Source: Lanius collurio
Lineage: Eukaryota > Chordata > Aves > Passeriformes > Laniidae
DNA: 64,000 nucleotides
Direction of reading: 5' to 3'
Assembly (NCBI GenBank): GCA_020086605.1
Contig: JACBWW010000048.1
Coordinates: 5,127,943 to 5,191,942, forward strand
This document shows positions 36,706-47,836 of the stretch, in pieces. Below the pieces are notes generated by a model. That model had not been told where the DNA came from. It saw only the letters and a list, made by a program, of their open reading frames with translations, and made no database searches. The position numbers were made by a program, and so were the translations under genes. Positions within the stretch are counted from its first letter, which is position 1. Every line of letters begins with the position of its first letter.

Positions 36706-39198
36706 GAAGACTTCAGAAATTTATTTCAATAATTAATTTAATATACAGATGTAATTTTGTTCCCATTTATATACAGATAAATTTAAAATAAATACATTAT
36801 TTTTCTTCAGCAGAATCTAAATATCTTCTATGAAAGTTTACTCAGAAGATGCCTGAGTATCTCCAGCATGAAAAATCAAGAAGGAATCAGAAAACATATA
36901 TTTAACTCTTAAAGGACACTAGTGAATGTAGTAGTTCTTTAGCTCAGTAAAGATTAATCTATGTGAAATTTAGTTTTAAAAACAACTTTTAAAATAAATT
37001 ATTGGACAGCACCATAAAACTTATAAAGTGCATATCTTTAAATTGAATTATTTTGAAATTCACTTAATTTAATTCCTTTTTGTCTTACTGTGTATATTGC
37101 TAATTTTAGTTTCATCTGTTATCAACATGGCCACAGAAAACTGTACTTAGATCCTTTCATCTTGTCTCACAGTGATATTTTAATCTTTTAATCTATTCCT
37201 TTAAATGGTCTGCTCATCGAGGACCAAAGTCTAGATTAATTACCGATTTCTGCAAAGACTTATTTTCATTCATGTATTATATTGGTCTCATCTGTTCAGA
37301 GCAGAACAGGATATACAAAAACTGACATTCTGTTTTGGGTGCTGAATAGTCTGGGGAGAAAAGCCCCTTTATATGCATATAAGTTTATCACAGCATAATG
37401 CCTTCCTCCAAAAACTGGGTCTCCACAGGGAACTACTGCTAAGAACTAGCTTTGTATCCAAAGGAAATTATATTGTTCTACTTTCAGAGATAGTACAATA
37501 AAACTGAAGCCAATTTGCTTACACTAATATAAAATCAGAGTAAGCCTAAGGAGATATAGAAAAATGGCTCTTATAATCATAGAGGACTTGCGGGAGGGGG
37601 AAAAAAAGCCTCAGTTTATCTAGAAAATATAGAAACTAGAGAAATAAGTGTGACTCACAGTTGTTCTTTAGCTACCATTTCAGCTACTCATGTACAGTGT
37701 GACACGTATGCAACATTTGTGGAGACATCTCAATCTGCCTAAGGCTTCTTAAACGCCATTAAATGCCTTTATCTAGGTATTGAAGTGCAATATGTACATG
37801 TGAACTAAGAAAGGGGTGCAGCTACCTATCATTATTGTTCTAGCAGGACTAAGGCCTCTAACAGTTCCAGGGCCACACCAGTCAGACAGGAGGAAGTGTT
37901 GACTCAAATACATCAATGTCGCTAACCATAAATTTAGTGTGTGAAACCCATGTTAAAGTGTCTAGGTTACTGCTGCAGTAGAAGGTAATTTTTAGCTGTG
38001 TAAGAAAGATTATTTAGTTTCATTTGACAAGTTCTTCTATATCTCATATACTTTCCAGATACTACTCCAGGAAAGTATAAATTTCTGTTGTCAGAATTAC
38101 CATCTTACAGATGTCTTCTCAAGAGCACTCCTCCTAATGATATATGTCTGTGTTCTAGCAACTGAATCACATCATTGGACTCATGCCTAGCCAATTACAT
38201 TTGAAGACTAAATTTAGATCTAAAACCTGGTGATGAGCCCACCTCAAGCCTCAGTTCATTAGCCAGATCTTGGGCATCCAGGTTACTAAAACTGGATGCA
38301 TGAATTTTAATCAGCTAAAATTAACTGTGATAAATTTTACCATTGGAATCAACCCATCTAGACTACCTAAAGGAAAAAAGATTATGTACCTAACACAGTA
38401 TAGATAATGTTTACATTCTTACATTTCTCATAAAACAATTTCATTTATTCTTTGTTTTTTAAAGCAGTAAAATGATAAAAGAAGCCATTTAGGAAACTAA
38501 GACTTGCAAGATTTTCATTAATTAATAAGTTGGGATTTTTATCTAAAATTTGTTATATCTATGGATGACATCCAGAGAGGAGGTATGTTCAAAGTAATAT
38601 GCAATTTTTAATGAATCTGTCAAAAATCAATTATAAATTTGGAAGTGGTTTATGCTCCTAGTTCCATGTACTTCCTACGTCATTAACCACTTTCTTAAGC
38701 TAGTAGGTATAGTGTTTATTGAGGCCATCACACAATGGAAACAAAATTAAATTAGTTGACAGAGTTGATTTACCGTGGAACAATTTTATACTGTGTATTA
38801 AACAAATGAAAAAAAGGGATTAAAATGCACTTTCCAGTGTTTTTCAGACCTACTCTAGTGCACAGCACTAGTAATTACTTGATTAAAATCAAATCTGACA
38901 TGTTGATAATATTTTAATTAGTAATACTTCTATGACTTGCTGGGAGGTGACATGCTAATTTTGGCTTGCTGCTTGAGAGACTGGCTGGGAAGCAGATGGA
39001 GATAACTTGGAGAGCGGTCTCCCTCCTGCCTTCCATTTTTATGGTCCGTGGTAAAATGAAGCTCCTTGGTAGGGCTGGAAAAGGTGGTATGAATTCCCAT
39101 TCTCAGAAAATCATGACGAATCTTGGCCTTTCTGGTTTATCTTAGAATTTATCAGCACAGCAGAAATCTATGGAACAGGTATATTGCTGAGAATGTTT
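36706..39198. other. Unique AT-rich non-coding sequence
   Basis: No gene or transposon recognised. A less AT-rich patch at 38980-39130 (GGAGAGCGGTCTCCCTCCTG, ATGGTCCGTGGT) has no coding frame that I recognise. Confidence 0.55.
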
Positions 39199-39768
39199 AT
39201 AGAATCATAGAATAGTATTATTTGGAAAGGGCTGTTATGTAGTCCAGCGCCCCTGCAATGAAGAAGACATCTTCAGCTGCATCAGGCCTGTCCAACCTGA
39301 TCTTAAATGTTTCAAGGGATGGAGAATCTACCACCTCTCTGGGCCTCCTGTTCAATTCTTTAACACCTCTCAAAAAAAGGTATTACACATAGCTAATCTA
39401 AATCTATCTTCTTTTTATTCAAAACTGTTCACCTTGTCCTATAGCAAAAGGCCCTGTTAATTTTTTTCCCCCATCCCTTTTATAAGCTCCATTTAAATAA
39501 TGAAAGGCAACAATATGACCTTCCCACCCCCTGTTCTCCAGGCTGAGCAATCTCAAGTGTCTCAGACTTTTCTCATGCAGAGGAGTTCCAGCCATCTGGG
39601 AATGGCACTCCTCAGAACCCACACCAACAGGATGTGTCTTTCCTATATTGAGGGCCCCGGACCTGGTGCAGCACTACTAACAGCATCTTACAAGAGCACA
39701 AGGGCAGAATCCCATCCCTTGCCCTGCTGCCCTCACCACTTTGGATGCAACCCAAGATACAACTGACT
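39199..39768 (-). repeat. CR1 LINE (antisense), 3' portion left of an LTR insertion
   Basis: It begins with the octamer tail ATAGAATCATAGAATAGT. CAACCTGATCTTAAATGTTT, GGGATGGAGAATCTACCACC, CAGGCTGAGCAATCTCAAGT, GAGGGCCCCGGACCTGGTGC and GATGCAACCCAAGATACAAC follow in normal CR1 order. It is interrupted at 39768 by an LTR and resumes at 40393. Confidence 0.93.
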
Positions 39769-39775
39769 TGTATGC

Positions 39776-39910
39776 TCTGACAAGCCCCTGCCATGGCAGG
39801 AAGCCCTTGTTTAGATAAAGGAGACTGCACAATCTCCAGATGCAGGGTCTGACAACCCCCTGCCCTGGCAGGAAGGCCTGGAGATAAGGAGGTTGCACAA
39901 TGTCCTGCAG
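39776..39910 (+). repeat. Tandem pair in LTR U3
   Basis: Unit 1 (TCTGACAAGCCCCTGCCATG..., 39776-39847) and unit 2 (TCTGACAACCCCCTGCCCTG..., 39848-39910) share TGGCAGGAAG, AGATAA, GGAG and TGCACAAT. They lie just upstream of the TATA-like box, the usual place of LTR enhancers. Confidence 0.75.
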
Positions 39911-39917
39911 ACCTCTC

Positions 39918-39925
39918 TTTAAAAG
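39918..39925 (+). promoter_or_regulatory. TATA-like box of the LTR
   Basis: TTTAAAAG lies ~150 bp into the LTR, just after the duplicated block and ~190 bp before AATAAA. That is a plausible U3/R arrangement. Confidence 0.5.
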
Positions 39926-40113
39926 CCAGTATATTTTGGTTACAGCAAGAGAAGACAGACCCATGATCCTCTAGGAAACTACATGTAAATTCCCTTAATC
40001 CCTATTGGTTTTTCACCCTTTCACACCCACCTCTGTACCCCCAAAAAAGAGACCCCTCCACCTCGAGTCAGCAGAGGATCCGTCTCTGGTCACCCCTTCG
40101 CGGAAGATGGAAG

Positions 40114-40119
40114 AATAAA
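40114..40119 (+). terminator. Polyadenylation signal AATAAA of the LTR
   Basis: GAAGAATAAAGCG is a canonical hexamer in the middle of the LTR. The R/U5 border would be expected within ~20-30 bp downstream. Confidence 0.6.
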
Positions 40120-40392
40120 GCGACTTCTGCAGAACCACCAGAGAGTCCTCTCCTCTCTCTATCCGGGCCTGGCCAGGGGGGTTTGCCTTGCAGAGCAGAG
40201 CTGAAATCACTCCCTGAATCACTAAGAGCTGATGGCTGCTGAGCCAGGCACCTCTGCAGGCACCCCTGGCCGAGAGCTGAGAGAAGCCACGAACCCCTGG
40301 GAGACGGTTCCTCACGGGAACACCTCTCCGTGCCAGCCACGGCTTCTTGGGTTGGAGCTCCAGACCTCAGCTGGCCCCCACCCCGGCAATAC

Positions 40393-40590
40393 TGACTTCT
40401 TGTGCTACAAGCACACATTGCCAGCTCATGTCCAGATTTGCATACACCAGCACTCCCAAATCCTTCTCCTGCAGGACTGTTACCCATCCCTCTGTCCCCC
40501 ATCCTCTCTGCATACTCGAGTTGCCCTGTCTAGGTGCAGGAGACCTTGTACTTGGCCTTGTTGAAACTCATGAGATTCCCATGAGGCCTT
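40393..40590 (-). repeat. CR1 LINE (antisense), continuation right of the LTR
   Basis: TGACTTCTTGTGCTACAAGC, ACACATTGCCAGCTCATGTC, CACCAGCACTCCCAAATCCT and GACCTTGTACTTGGCCTTGT continue the CR1 of 39199-39768 toward its 5' side. It stops after the CATGAGATTCCCATGAGG segment. Confidence 0.92.
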
Positions 40591-40599
40591 CCTGTTACA

Positions 40600-40690
40600 G
40601 AAGGCTAAGAGACTTGGGATTGTTCAGCCTGGAAATGAGAAGGCTCTGGGGTGACAACACTTCTCCTGTGCATGTTTTCAAGATCATTTA
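40600..40690 (+). repeat. Small CR1 fragment in sense orientation
   Basis: GGCTAAGAGACTTGGGATTG, TTCAGCCTGGAAATGAGAAG and GCTCTGGGGTGACA match sense CR1. It abuts the antisense CR1 just left of it, so two CR1 pieces meet in opposite orientation, either as a separate insertion or as an inversion during target-primed integration. Confidence 0.8.
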
Positions 40691-42999
40691 AGAGGTATGT
40701 TTATAAAGGTCTTGGCTAAACTCCATTGGTTTTCTGTCTCTGCTGAGGTATTAGGCTCATTCACCTCAGTTCAGGGATGAGATCTTTGCAGATGAAGTTT
40801 ACTTTCAGCTTGGAAATTTCAAGCACAACACAGCAGGCTCACGACTCTATTATGAAATACCCCTATTACATCATGATAGTTCTATTTTTTTGTCAGTTGG
40901 AATTATTTCCCACTTATTTTATGCATGTAAATTATTTTTCTTTAAATAATTTTTTCATTTGTTTCTCAAAGTATATGAGTATCTTTTATATGCCATACTA
41001 TTTCCTTTAAATTTACATTACTATTTGTAATAAATTGTGCATACATTCATGAGCTGGCTCTTGCTTGTATTTCTGTTAGAGGTAAATGACACAGTGGAAA
41101 TATGTTTAATAGAATAAACCACTCTGCTTCCAAGAAGGACTATTAGAAAATAACAGATATTTGAACATAAGCCAGTCTGGCTGAAAGTGCACTAGATAGG
41201 AGGGCCAAATTAAATCCAACAATTGTATGGAGCTAAAAGAGTATCTAAGATTTTAATTAATTAAGGAAATCAGTCATTTTGTCAGATTAAAAAAAAAATG
41301 TAACTCCAGAGGCAAGTATAACAAAGGAATTGAGGCAAGTCAGTGATTCTCATTAGACATTAGTTAAATTACAGTTCCACAGCAATATAGGCTTTCAGGA
41401 ACAGGCCTTAAATAATTGTTTTGCTGACATTAACTTTATACATTCAGGTTAGGTACTGCAGAGACTTCACAGTGGCCTTCAGCATGGCTACACAGAGGAA
41501 AGAATTGCTCCTGCTCTGATGCCAGAACAGCAAAATTGTAGAGGTAAGCAAGGCAGTGGTGATAGAAGATGTCACTGTAACAGCAGAATAACTTTTGACT
41601 ATGGGGGTTTTCTTCTGTATTGTGTGATGAATCCTTGAGCAATTTGGGGGAACAGGCATGATATAATCTTATAAAAGCAATTGAATGGATAGAAAATGGA
41701 GCCTGCTCTGGTTAATTTTAGTAGGAAATGTCTGAAGAGAACAATGAACCACAGACAGAAAAGAATAATTTACTGCTATTTCATAAGTGTTGCAGGAAAA
41801 AGAGAGTGCTACAGTGGAACTATTTCCTCTTAGAAGTTTTATATACTAACACAAAAAAAATGTATTATTATTTTTATAGATGATTACTTAGTCAAGAAGT
41901 CTAAAAATATACAATCAGATAAAACCTGCAAAATATATTCTTGAAATGATGACTATGACAATACAGTTAAAAAATAAAGATGTTATAAAATTTGAATTTG
42001 GGTGCCTATCTTCACCAACATCCTTGGAAAATGAGTTTGTTCATAACACAGATTTTATTTTAAAAATTTACATAACAAAAAAAGAGCTCAGCATTCTATT
42101 AATAAAATCTCTGTACTGACTGACCTCTTAAAATTAGCCAAGTGCTATTCCAAAAAGAAAAACCATCATATGATAGGAATATTAATATACAGTGATTTTA
42201 ATTATTTACTGTACGACACAGTTGAAATGGATTTGTAGCTTCTCAGCTTCATTGGTGCCTCCTCTATTTCAACCATCAGTAACTTATTTTGAGAAGAATG
42301 AATCAAGTTAAAATTAAAACTACCTAAAATAGAGTAAAATCAGACATAGCAAAGTAAACTTTCCTTAAACATTTAAATAAGAAACATTAGGAAAAATTAT
42401 CAATATTATTAATTTTTAATACAGCTACAGATACCTTGCCCATTTTTCTGTTAAATAGAGAGCTGTTAAAGATACATAATATATACAATAAATGTATTAA
42501 CAAATTTATTACGTAAACTATATTAAATCTATTACATAATATGTTATTATTTATGTTTGCTAACTGATATTTAAATATATCTATGAATATGTTTATGTAT
42601 CTGTATGCACATATAAACACATGCATATACATGTATAACATATATATTTCAAATATATTTGCACACAAGATGTCCATTATTTCTGACACAAGGAAAAAAA
42701 TACTTGTGTAAGGACTTAAAGAGAGCAGTTTTATCTCAAACACTGTTAATGCCACAGAAGGACTTTGCCATGAGACAAGCACAGAAGGGGTGTGCTGTGG
42801 ATGTGCAATAGGATGGTGCTGATTCCAGGCCTGGCAGAGGCAAGATCTGGTTAGCACATCCTGGGCACTGCATCTGGATAAAATTCCCACTGTGGCAATT
42901 TGTAAAGCAATTTCTTGTACCCACATCAGTGGTCAAACAAAGGTTATAGGACAGATGACATCTTCCCCCTTCACCACAAATGTCTTTGTGGATACCTGG
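40691..42999. other. Unique AT-rich non-coding sequence
   Basis: No gene. The 179-codon minus frame at 42387-42926 combines an unremarkable start with a long I/Y/N/L-rich stretch encoded by TA-rich microsatellite-like DNA (42480-42660, many ATATAC and TATATG steps), so it is not taken as a gene. The part at 42720-42960 is CpG-free and less AT-rich but unidentified. Confidence 0.55.
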
Positions 43000-43316
43000 A
43001 ACTTGGACTGTAAATTAAGCCACTTTGACAGGAATTGAGACAAGATGAAGGTGATACTATTGTCCAAGAGTTAAGAGGGTGGTTAACAAACCTGGAGGAG
43101 AAGAATAGATCACTGATAATGGACTAAAAGAATGAGAATTTATGGGCCACAAGAAAAGGCAACTCACAACTGTGCTAAAATCAGCTCAGAATGGGTAAAA
43201 GGTAATTCCAGCAGGGGGAGACCACAATCACCAGCCACTGACTCAGGACACCCAGAGACTAAAAAGAAAAGACTGAACATGTGGACTGATTAATATTAGA
43301 ATTGGGGGAATAATTT

Positions 43317-43387
43317 AACCAATAGAGTAAGAGAACTGCATAGGCAATGAGCATTAACTCCTCTGTTAACTAAAATCTATAAATAGT
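43317..43387 (+). promoter_or_regulatory. CCAAT and TATA elements of the LTR at 43 kb
   Basis: AACCAAT (43317-43323) is followed ~55 bp later by CTATAAATAG (43378-43387), a near-consensus polymerase II core promoter arrangement. Confidence 0.6.
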
Positions 43388-43563
43388 GAAGAATTTTGAA
43401 CAACCTTGGGACCCCCCACCACTGAGAAGCCCAAGGTGATGAAGCACCAATGGGACACCACTAGGTCCATGGATAGTGACTCTTTTCTGCTGAATCCATC
43501 TGTCTCTCTGCCCCCCAAACTTTTCTATTTCTTTCTGCCTCTCTACCTCACATATTTTTGTTC

Positions 43564-43569
43564 AATAAA
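43564..43569 (+). terminator. Polyadenylation signal AATAAA of the LTR at 43 kb
   Basis: TTCAATAAAACCC lies ~185 bp after the TATA box, as expected at the end of an R region. Confidence 0.6.
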
Positions 43570-43656
43570 ACCCATATTATTGACTCCATCATATGATCTC
43601 ATTTGTACCTTTATTCAGGCAGAGGCATTTCTTAGTAAATGGATCTTAACAACTTG

Positions 43657-44164
43657 ATCACTTAAGTTTTTTTGCCCTGTTATGTCTAACACTACTGAAA
43701 GCATTCATTTTTTCTCGAGTTACCAATGAACATTAAAAGACCAGGTAATAGTTTAGTGTAGGTCTGTTAGCACTTCTCATAAAGAGCAAATTCTTGGAAA
43801 GAGTATTTAAGATTGTTTAATTGCAGCACAGTGTGTATTTCCTAAATGTCTTAAGGACAGCAAAATATAGTCTTTACATTAGATGCATCTAATGAAATAA
43901 GAAAAAATAAAAGGACAAAACATCATAAAAAAATTAAACTGCTTGGATAAGAAGGAGAAAATGGCCAATAATAATGTCAAATAATACAGCAAAAGTAAAT
44001 TCAAAATCCTGTACCTGGGAAGAAATAAGTCCATGCATGAGTACATGCTGGGGCTGGACAGCTGGAAAGCATCTGGAGAAGAGAAAAGCCTGACAAACAG
44101 AAAATTGAAACTTAGGCAGCAATGGTCTGCTGCAGAAAAAGAGGCCAGCAACCTCCCAGGCTCC
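43657..44164. other. Unique non-coding sequence with an 18 bp palindrome
   Basis: No gene. CATTAGATGCATCTAATG at 43877-43894 is a perfect palindrome. Minus frames of 95 and 62 codons here have no recognisable product. Confidence 0.5.
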
Positions 44165-44742
44165 ATTTGAACACTGTCAGGAGGCTGTGGGAGTTAATTC
44201 TTTCCCCTAACTCTGCACTGAAGAGGCTGCCTCTGGAGTGCTGTGTCAGGTTTTAGCTCCTCAGTTGAAAGGAGACGTGGACATAGGGGAGGAAATCTTG
44301 AAAGGATCATGAAGATCATTAAGGACTTCAATTGTCTGACATGTGAGGAGAAGCTGAAAGAGCAGGGACTGTTCAGCTTAGAGAAGAGAGGGCTTGGGGA
44401 ACTCTTACCAAGGTGTCTAAATACCTAGTGGGATATACCCTGCTGGGCAAGTGAGGAAAAAAAAACGTCTCTCAGCAGTATTCAGTGAATGGACAAGGCA
44501 TAATTTTATATGCAAGAAATCATATGTAAGCACAAGGAAAAGTGTTTTTTATGTAAAATTGCCAAACACTGAACCAAGTTTCCCAGAGGGGTTGTGGATA
44601 CTCCCTTTTTGGGGACATTGATAACTCAACTTGGACATAGCACTAAGTAACTACTGTAATTTATCCTGCTCTTAACAGAAACACTGAACTAGAAGAATTC
44701 CAGAGGTTCTTTCTTACCTGAACAATTCTATGATACTTTGGT
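44165..44742 (+). repeat. CR1 LINE, ORF2 end plus 3' UTR, sense
   Basis: GAGTGCTGTGTCAGGTTTTA, GAGGAGAAGCTGAAAGAGCA, GGGACTGTTCAGCTTAGAGA, TTTCCCAGAGGGGTTGTGGA and the end GAACAATTCTATGATACT give the sense CR1 order up to the octamer tail. Frames are broken. The 61-codon frame at 44243-44428 is a remnant. Confidence 0.88.
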
Positions 44743-46926
44743 ATGCAATTACATTATACTATGAGGAGCACTAATTTGCATTGATTTCAGCAGCTTCTCT
44801 AGCTATGCCTTCATACATTGCTCAAATGGGTTGAGGTAAGATTGATGAGACTGATACCAATCTCTCTAGAGACTTGTTTTAGTTCTTATTTCTGTGATTT
44901 TATTGTTTGTTTTTTGTGTAGAAATCTGCAAAATGAAAATGTATTTTGGTTGTACTCTTTGAAAAACTGAGAATATTAGTACCCTTTCTTTTCAAAAAGG
45001 CTCAGTACCCAATGCCAAGTCACACTGTGATTTTTTACTTAGATTAAATTCATGCTGAGCGTTCTCAGTTTGCCAAAACACTCAAGAACTTTCAAAACAA
45101 ATGCAGTGTAAGCCATAACTAAAAGAATTGTGACTGTGTTGTCAGTTTGATGAAATAAAGATAAAAACAGTGGTAATGCCCAGTGTTTGTAACTTCCCAT
45201 TGTGTCTTTGTTGCAGACCTTTTGAGCAAACTGAAATACAATCTTCCTCTGTCTTACACATTAATTTAAGGCTATGTGACTTTGCTGTCACAGTGACACA
45301 AATGAAATTAAGTTGCTGAAATGGTCGTCTTTGACTCAAATAGAGAAGTATATATATATGAATCTTTCTTTTCTATTTCGTATGAAATGAAAAAAATATT
45401 TATTTTTTAATATTTTGTAGCTTAAGAAAACTGTCTGGCATGCACCCTTGGAATAGTATGATAAAACATACCTACGGCATTTTTTTTCAGAAAAAAACCC
45501 CAAAGCTCACCTGTTATAAGTTTGAGAATATTCTTGTTTTAAATCTTTTTTCAAGATATAGCTATTATTTTAACTTGAAATTAGAAACTCTGGAAAAATG
45601 AGTTACTGATTTTACAGGAATCTAATAAAAGTAAAGATTTTAATGTGAAAATACATTTATGTTAAGTTTGGATCTTGTTTAAATTAAATGCAAACTTGTT
45701 TTCATTGTCCCCTTCCACCCCCCAAAAAACCTGAAAAAACAAAATAATTAAACAGCTAAAAAATGTAGGTATTGACACAACTTGTCTGAAATGTCTTGTG
45801 TAGATGATGGAGATGTGCAGTGCAGTTGACATTCTTGCCAATTTCTTGTCTATAAAGACATAATTTCAACTTTGCCTGGTATACTTCAATATCAAGGGTT
45901 TCAAAAGGTCTTCAAAAGATCAACAGGGCCCATTGATCCAAATATCTATAATGCTCTTTTTACCCAAGCTAATAATTCAGATTAACTTTAAGGAATTGGC
46001 ACTTCTAGAAATAATCTTATTATAAAACATACTTTAGCAACTGATCATCCATTTGAGTTCTGTTCCTGACTGCATGCCTCAACTATGAGGAGTCAAATAT
46101 AACCAGCTCAAGAAGATACTATGCTGAACATGGTTAAAACCAATGAGAAAAAGACCCAGGTTTCCTAGTAAGAACTAAAAGTTCTGGAAGAACTGGATTG
46201 ACAGCCAATTGGGTGACCCCAATAATTTTTTACAGTATCAGTGACAATGACGGTTCAAAATTTGTGTAAAATAAAGACTGTTAAATTAATGCTGAAACTG
46301 AACTGCTTAGAACAGTTTTGCCCAGAAGGCAGAAACATGGTTATACCTAATGCTTTTGAGACAGTCTTTAAAGCTTCCACAATTACTATTTTATGTGAAA
46401 CATGCCTAAAAACATCTGATTGCACAAACTGTGACATTTTATCATCTGTTCTTTGCATTTATTATTTGCTTGGCAGACATTTAAAGCTAACACTGGTATC
46501 TCTCTATGCTGTGAAATATATAAGGCGAATCCTGAGGTTAAATAGACATAAATATAACCTCTGTATGTGAGCCTCAGATAACAAAACAAGGATAAGCACA
46601 CACATAGGCACAATATACGTAAGGACCAGCCAAAAGAGATACTATAGAAAAAAAGAAACAGAGCAAGAGAAAAGCCATACCCGGAGGACCAGTCATGCTG
46701 ACTGTGCTTTCAGAACCTGACAAAAGTTGCAAATGTTAAAAAAACGAAAAGCACTGGCAGTATGACAGAACTTTGGGACATTATTCATGGAAAATAGGGT
46801 GAAACAATTGAATTCTTCAAAAAGGAAGCTAGTTCACTGTACTGAAAGGTAGCTCTGGCTTCTGAAATGTCAGCTTTTTCTTGAAATTTGGTGTTCATGA
46901 GTTGAGGAAAACAAAGACTGCATGTG
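44743..46926. other. Unique AT-rich non-coding sequence
   Basis: No gene or transposon recognised. The 109-codon + frame at 46241-46570 has C-rich spots (CETCLKTSDCTNCD) but no recognisable domain, and overlapping minus frames of similar length exist. Confidence 0.5.
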
Positions 46927-47089
46927 TCCTAATGTGGGAACTCAGCATTTTTATACAACAAATCAATGTGATTATGCAGAAACTTCTTATTGTTTAACAT
47001 ATGCATCACCTCTTTGGGCATCATGCGGGAACTCACATCTGCTAATTTGTTCAATAATAGCTACTTATCACCTCTTTTGTGTATTAAGC

Positions 47090-47290
47090 TTACTTATCCT
47101 ATGCTTACACATTATACTACTTTTACATATTTATACATAACCTATATAGCACACTTACTTATACTTACTTAGTTAACACAGCACTTATACATTTACTAAC
47201 TTATCCATAATACAACAATACACATTTTACTTACTTAACACAGTACTTATACATTTACTAACTTATCTATGATACAGCACACATACATTT
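47090..47290. repeat. Degenerate AT-rich minisatellite inside LTR copy B
   Basis: TTACTTATACTTACTTAG, AACACAGTACTTATACAT and TTACTAACTTATCTATGATA repeat with variation. It is shorter than the matching blocks in copies A and C. Confidence 0.78.
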
Positions 47291-47665
47291 TGCAACTGCT
47301 GTACATGAGATTACACATTACTTGATTGGTCTCTTTACTTTGTCCAAGAACTTACACACACACTTTCAGATAATACAATTGGTTCCTAATCCAGTGCAGC
47401 ACAGTCCTCTTTATCCATTCCTTGCTGTCTTGGTATTTAGCCTTTCAGCTTCTCCTTTCTCAATTCCAATTTAGCACAGTTTATCTTTCAGTACCTCTCA
47501 GTCCTTGATGCTCCAGATCCAGGCAAGCAGAGTCAAGGGGATGGCAGCAACAAAATCCACCCAGTGATCAGCCGCCAAGTTAGACCAAGAAATCCAAAAA
47601 ACAAGCGGGCAGAGGACAGATACAAACCCCTCTCATCTCTCTCTTCTCCCTGAACCTTCTGACCG

Positions 47666-47682
47666 GGCTTAAAAACCCTCCA
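47666..47682 (-). promoter_or_regulatory. TATA-like box of LTR copy B
   Basis: Read on minus, GGAGGGTTTTTAAGCCC lies ~150 bp inside the LTR 5' end at 47830 and is identical to copy C. Confidence 0.5.
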
Positions 47683-47836
47683 GGAGCTGACCTGCTACAC
47701 CTGAAGGTGGATGCCCAGGTGAAGCTGGTGAGGGTAATTCCAGCCTGGTCTCTCTCTGAGGGCTCCAATAGGAGTGACTACGGATGGTTTGGCTGGGGCA
47801 CACTATCATGATTCAAAACACCTTACAACATCCTAA

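Larger units (their letters stand above)
39769..40392 (+). mobile_element. Solo LTR inserted in a CR1, with duplicated U3 block
   Basis: 624 bp starting TGTATGCTCTGACAAGC and ending CCCCGGCAATAC. TGACT (39764-39768 and 40393-40397) flanks it, inside a longer identical stretch ACTGACTT. The CR1 sequence reads through if the LTR is removed. Landmarks are a TATA-like TTTAAAAG at 39918-39925 and the poly(A) signal AATAAA at 40114-40119 followed by GCGACTTCTGC. The 5' part holds two ~65-72 bp related units (39776-39847 and 39848-39910), each with TCTGACAA, CCCTGCC, TGGCAGGAAG and TGCACAAT, as in a retroviral enhancer duplication. No internal retroviral genes are present. Several open frames across it on both strands reflect its higher GC content and are not host genes. 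Confidence 0.85.
43006..43650 (+). mobile_element. Probable solo LTR with complete promoter and poly(A) signals
   Basis: About 645 bp. AACTTG at 43000-43005 and at 43651-43656 may be a 6 bp target duplication. The core order is canonical: CCAAT in AACCAATAGAG (about 43317-43327), TATA in CTATAAATAG (43378-43387), then AATAAA (43564-43569) in TTCAATAAAACCC, and a short U5-like end finishing CTTAACAACTTG. The exact 5' edge is uncertain, since TGTAAATTAAGCC at 43010 may be the true TG start. No gag, pol or env lies beside it. It does not look closely related to the other LTRs in the window. Confidence 0.65.
46933..47830 (-). mobile_element. Solo LTR, family 1 copy B
   Basis: 898 bp with + strand ends TGTGGGAACTCAGCA and CACCTTACAACA, flanked by a perfect 6 bp direct repeat TCCTAA (46927-46932 and 47831-47836). 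It has the same order as copies A and C: GGGAACTCA and GATTATGCAG near one end, CATCACCTCTTTGGGCATCA, the AT-rich minisatellite (about 47090-47290), and GTGCAGCACAGTCCTCTTTA. It then has the leader with CCAGGCAAGCAGAGTCAAGG, the TATA-like GGGCTTAAAAACCCTCC (47666-47682, read on minus as GGAGGGTTTTTAAGCCC) and TTTGGCTGGGGCACACTATC. This is the clearest target duplication of the three, and it proves an independent insertion. Confidence 0.9.

Noticed and set aside
40068..40691. Cluster of 100-144 codon frames on both strands
   Set aside because: They lie in GC-richer LTR and CR1 sequence. Overlapping frames on both strands point to low stop density rather than genes.
42387..42926. 179-codon minus-strand open frame as a gene
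   Set aside because: Most of it is encoded by TA-rich, microsatellite-like DNA giving I/Y/N/L-rich sequence. No domain, start context or conservation signal is visible.
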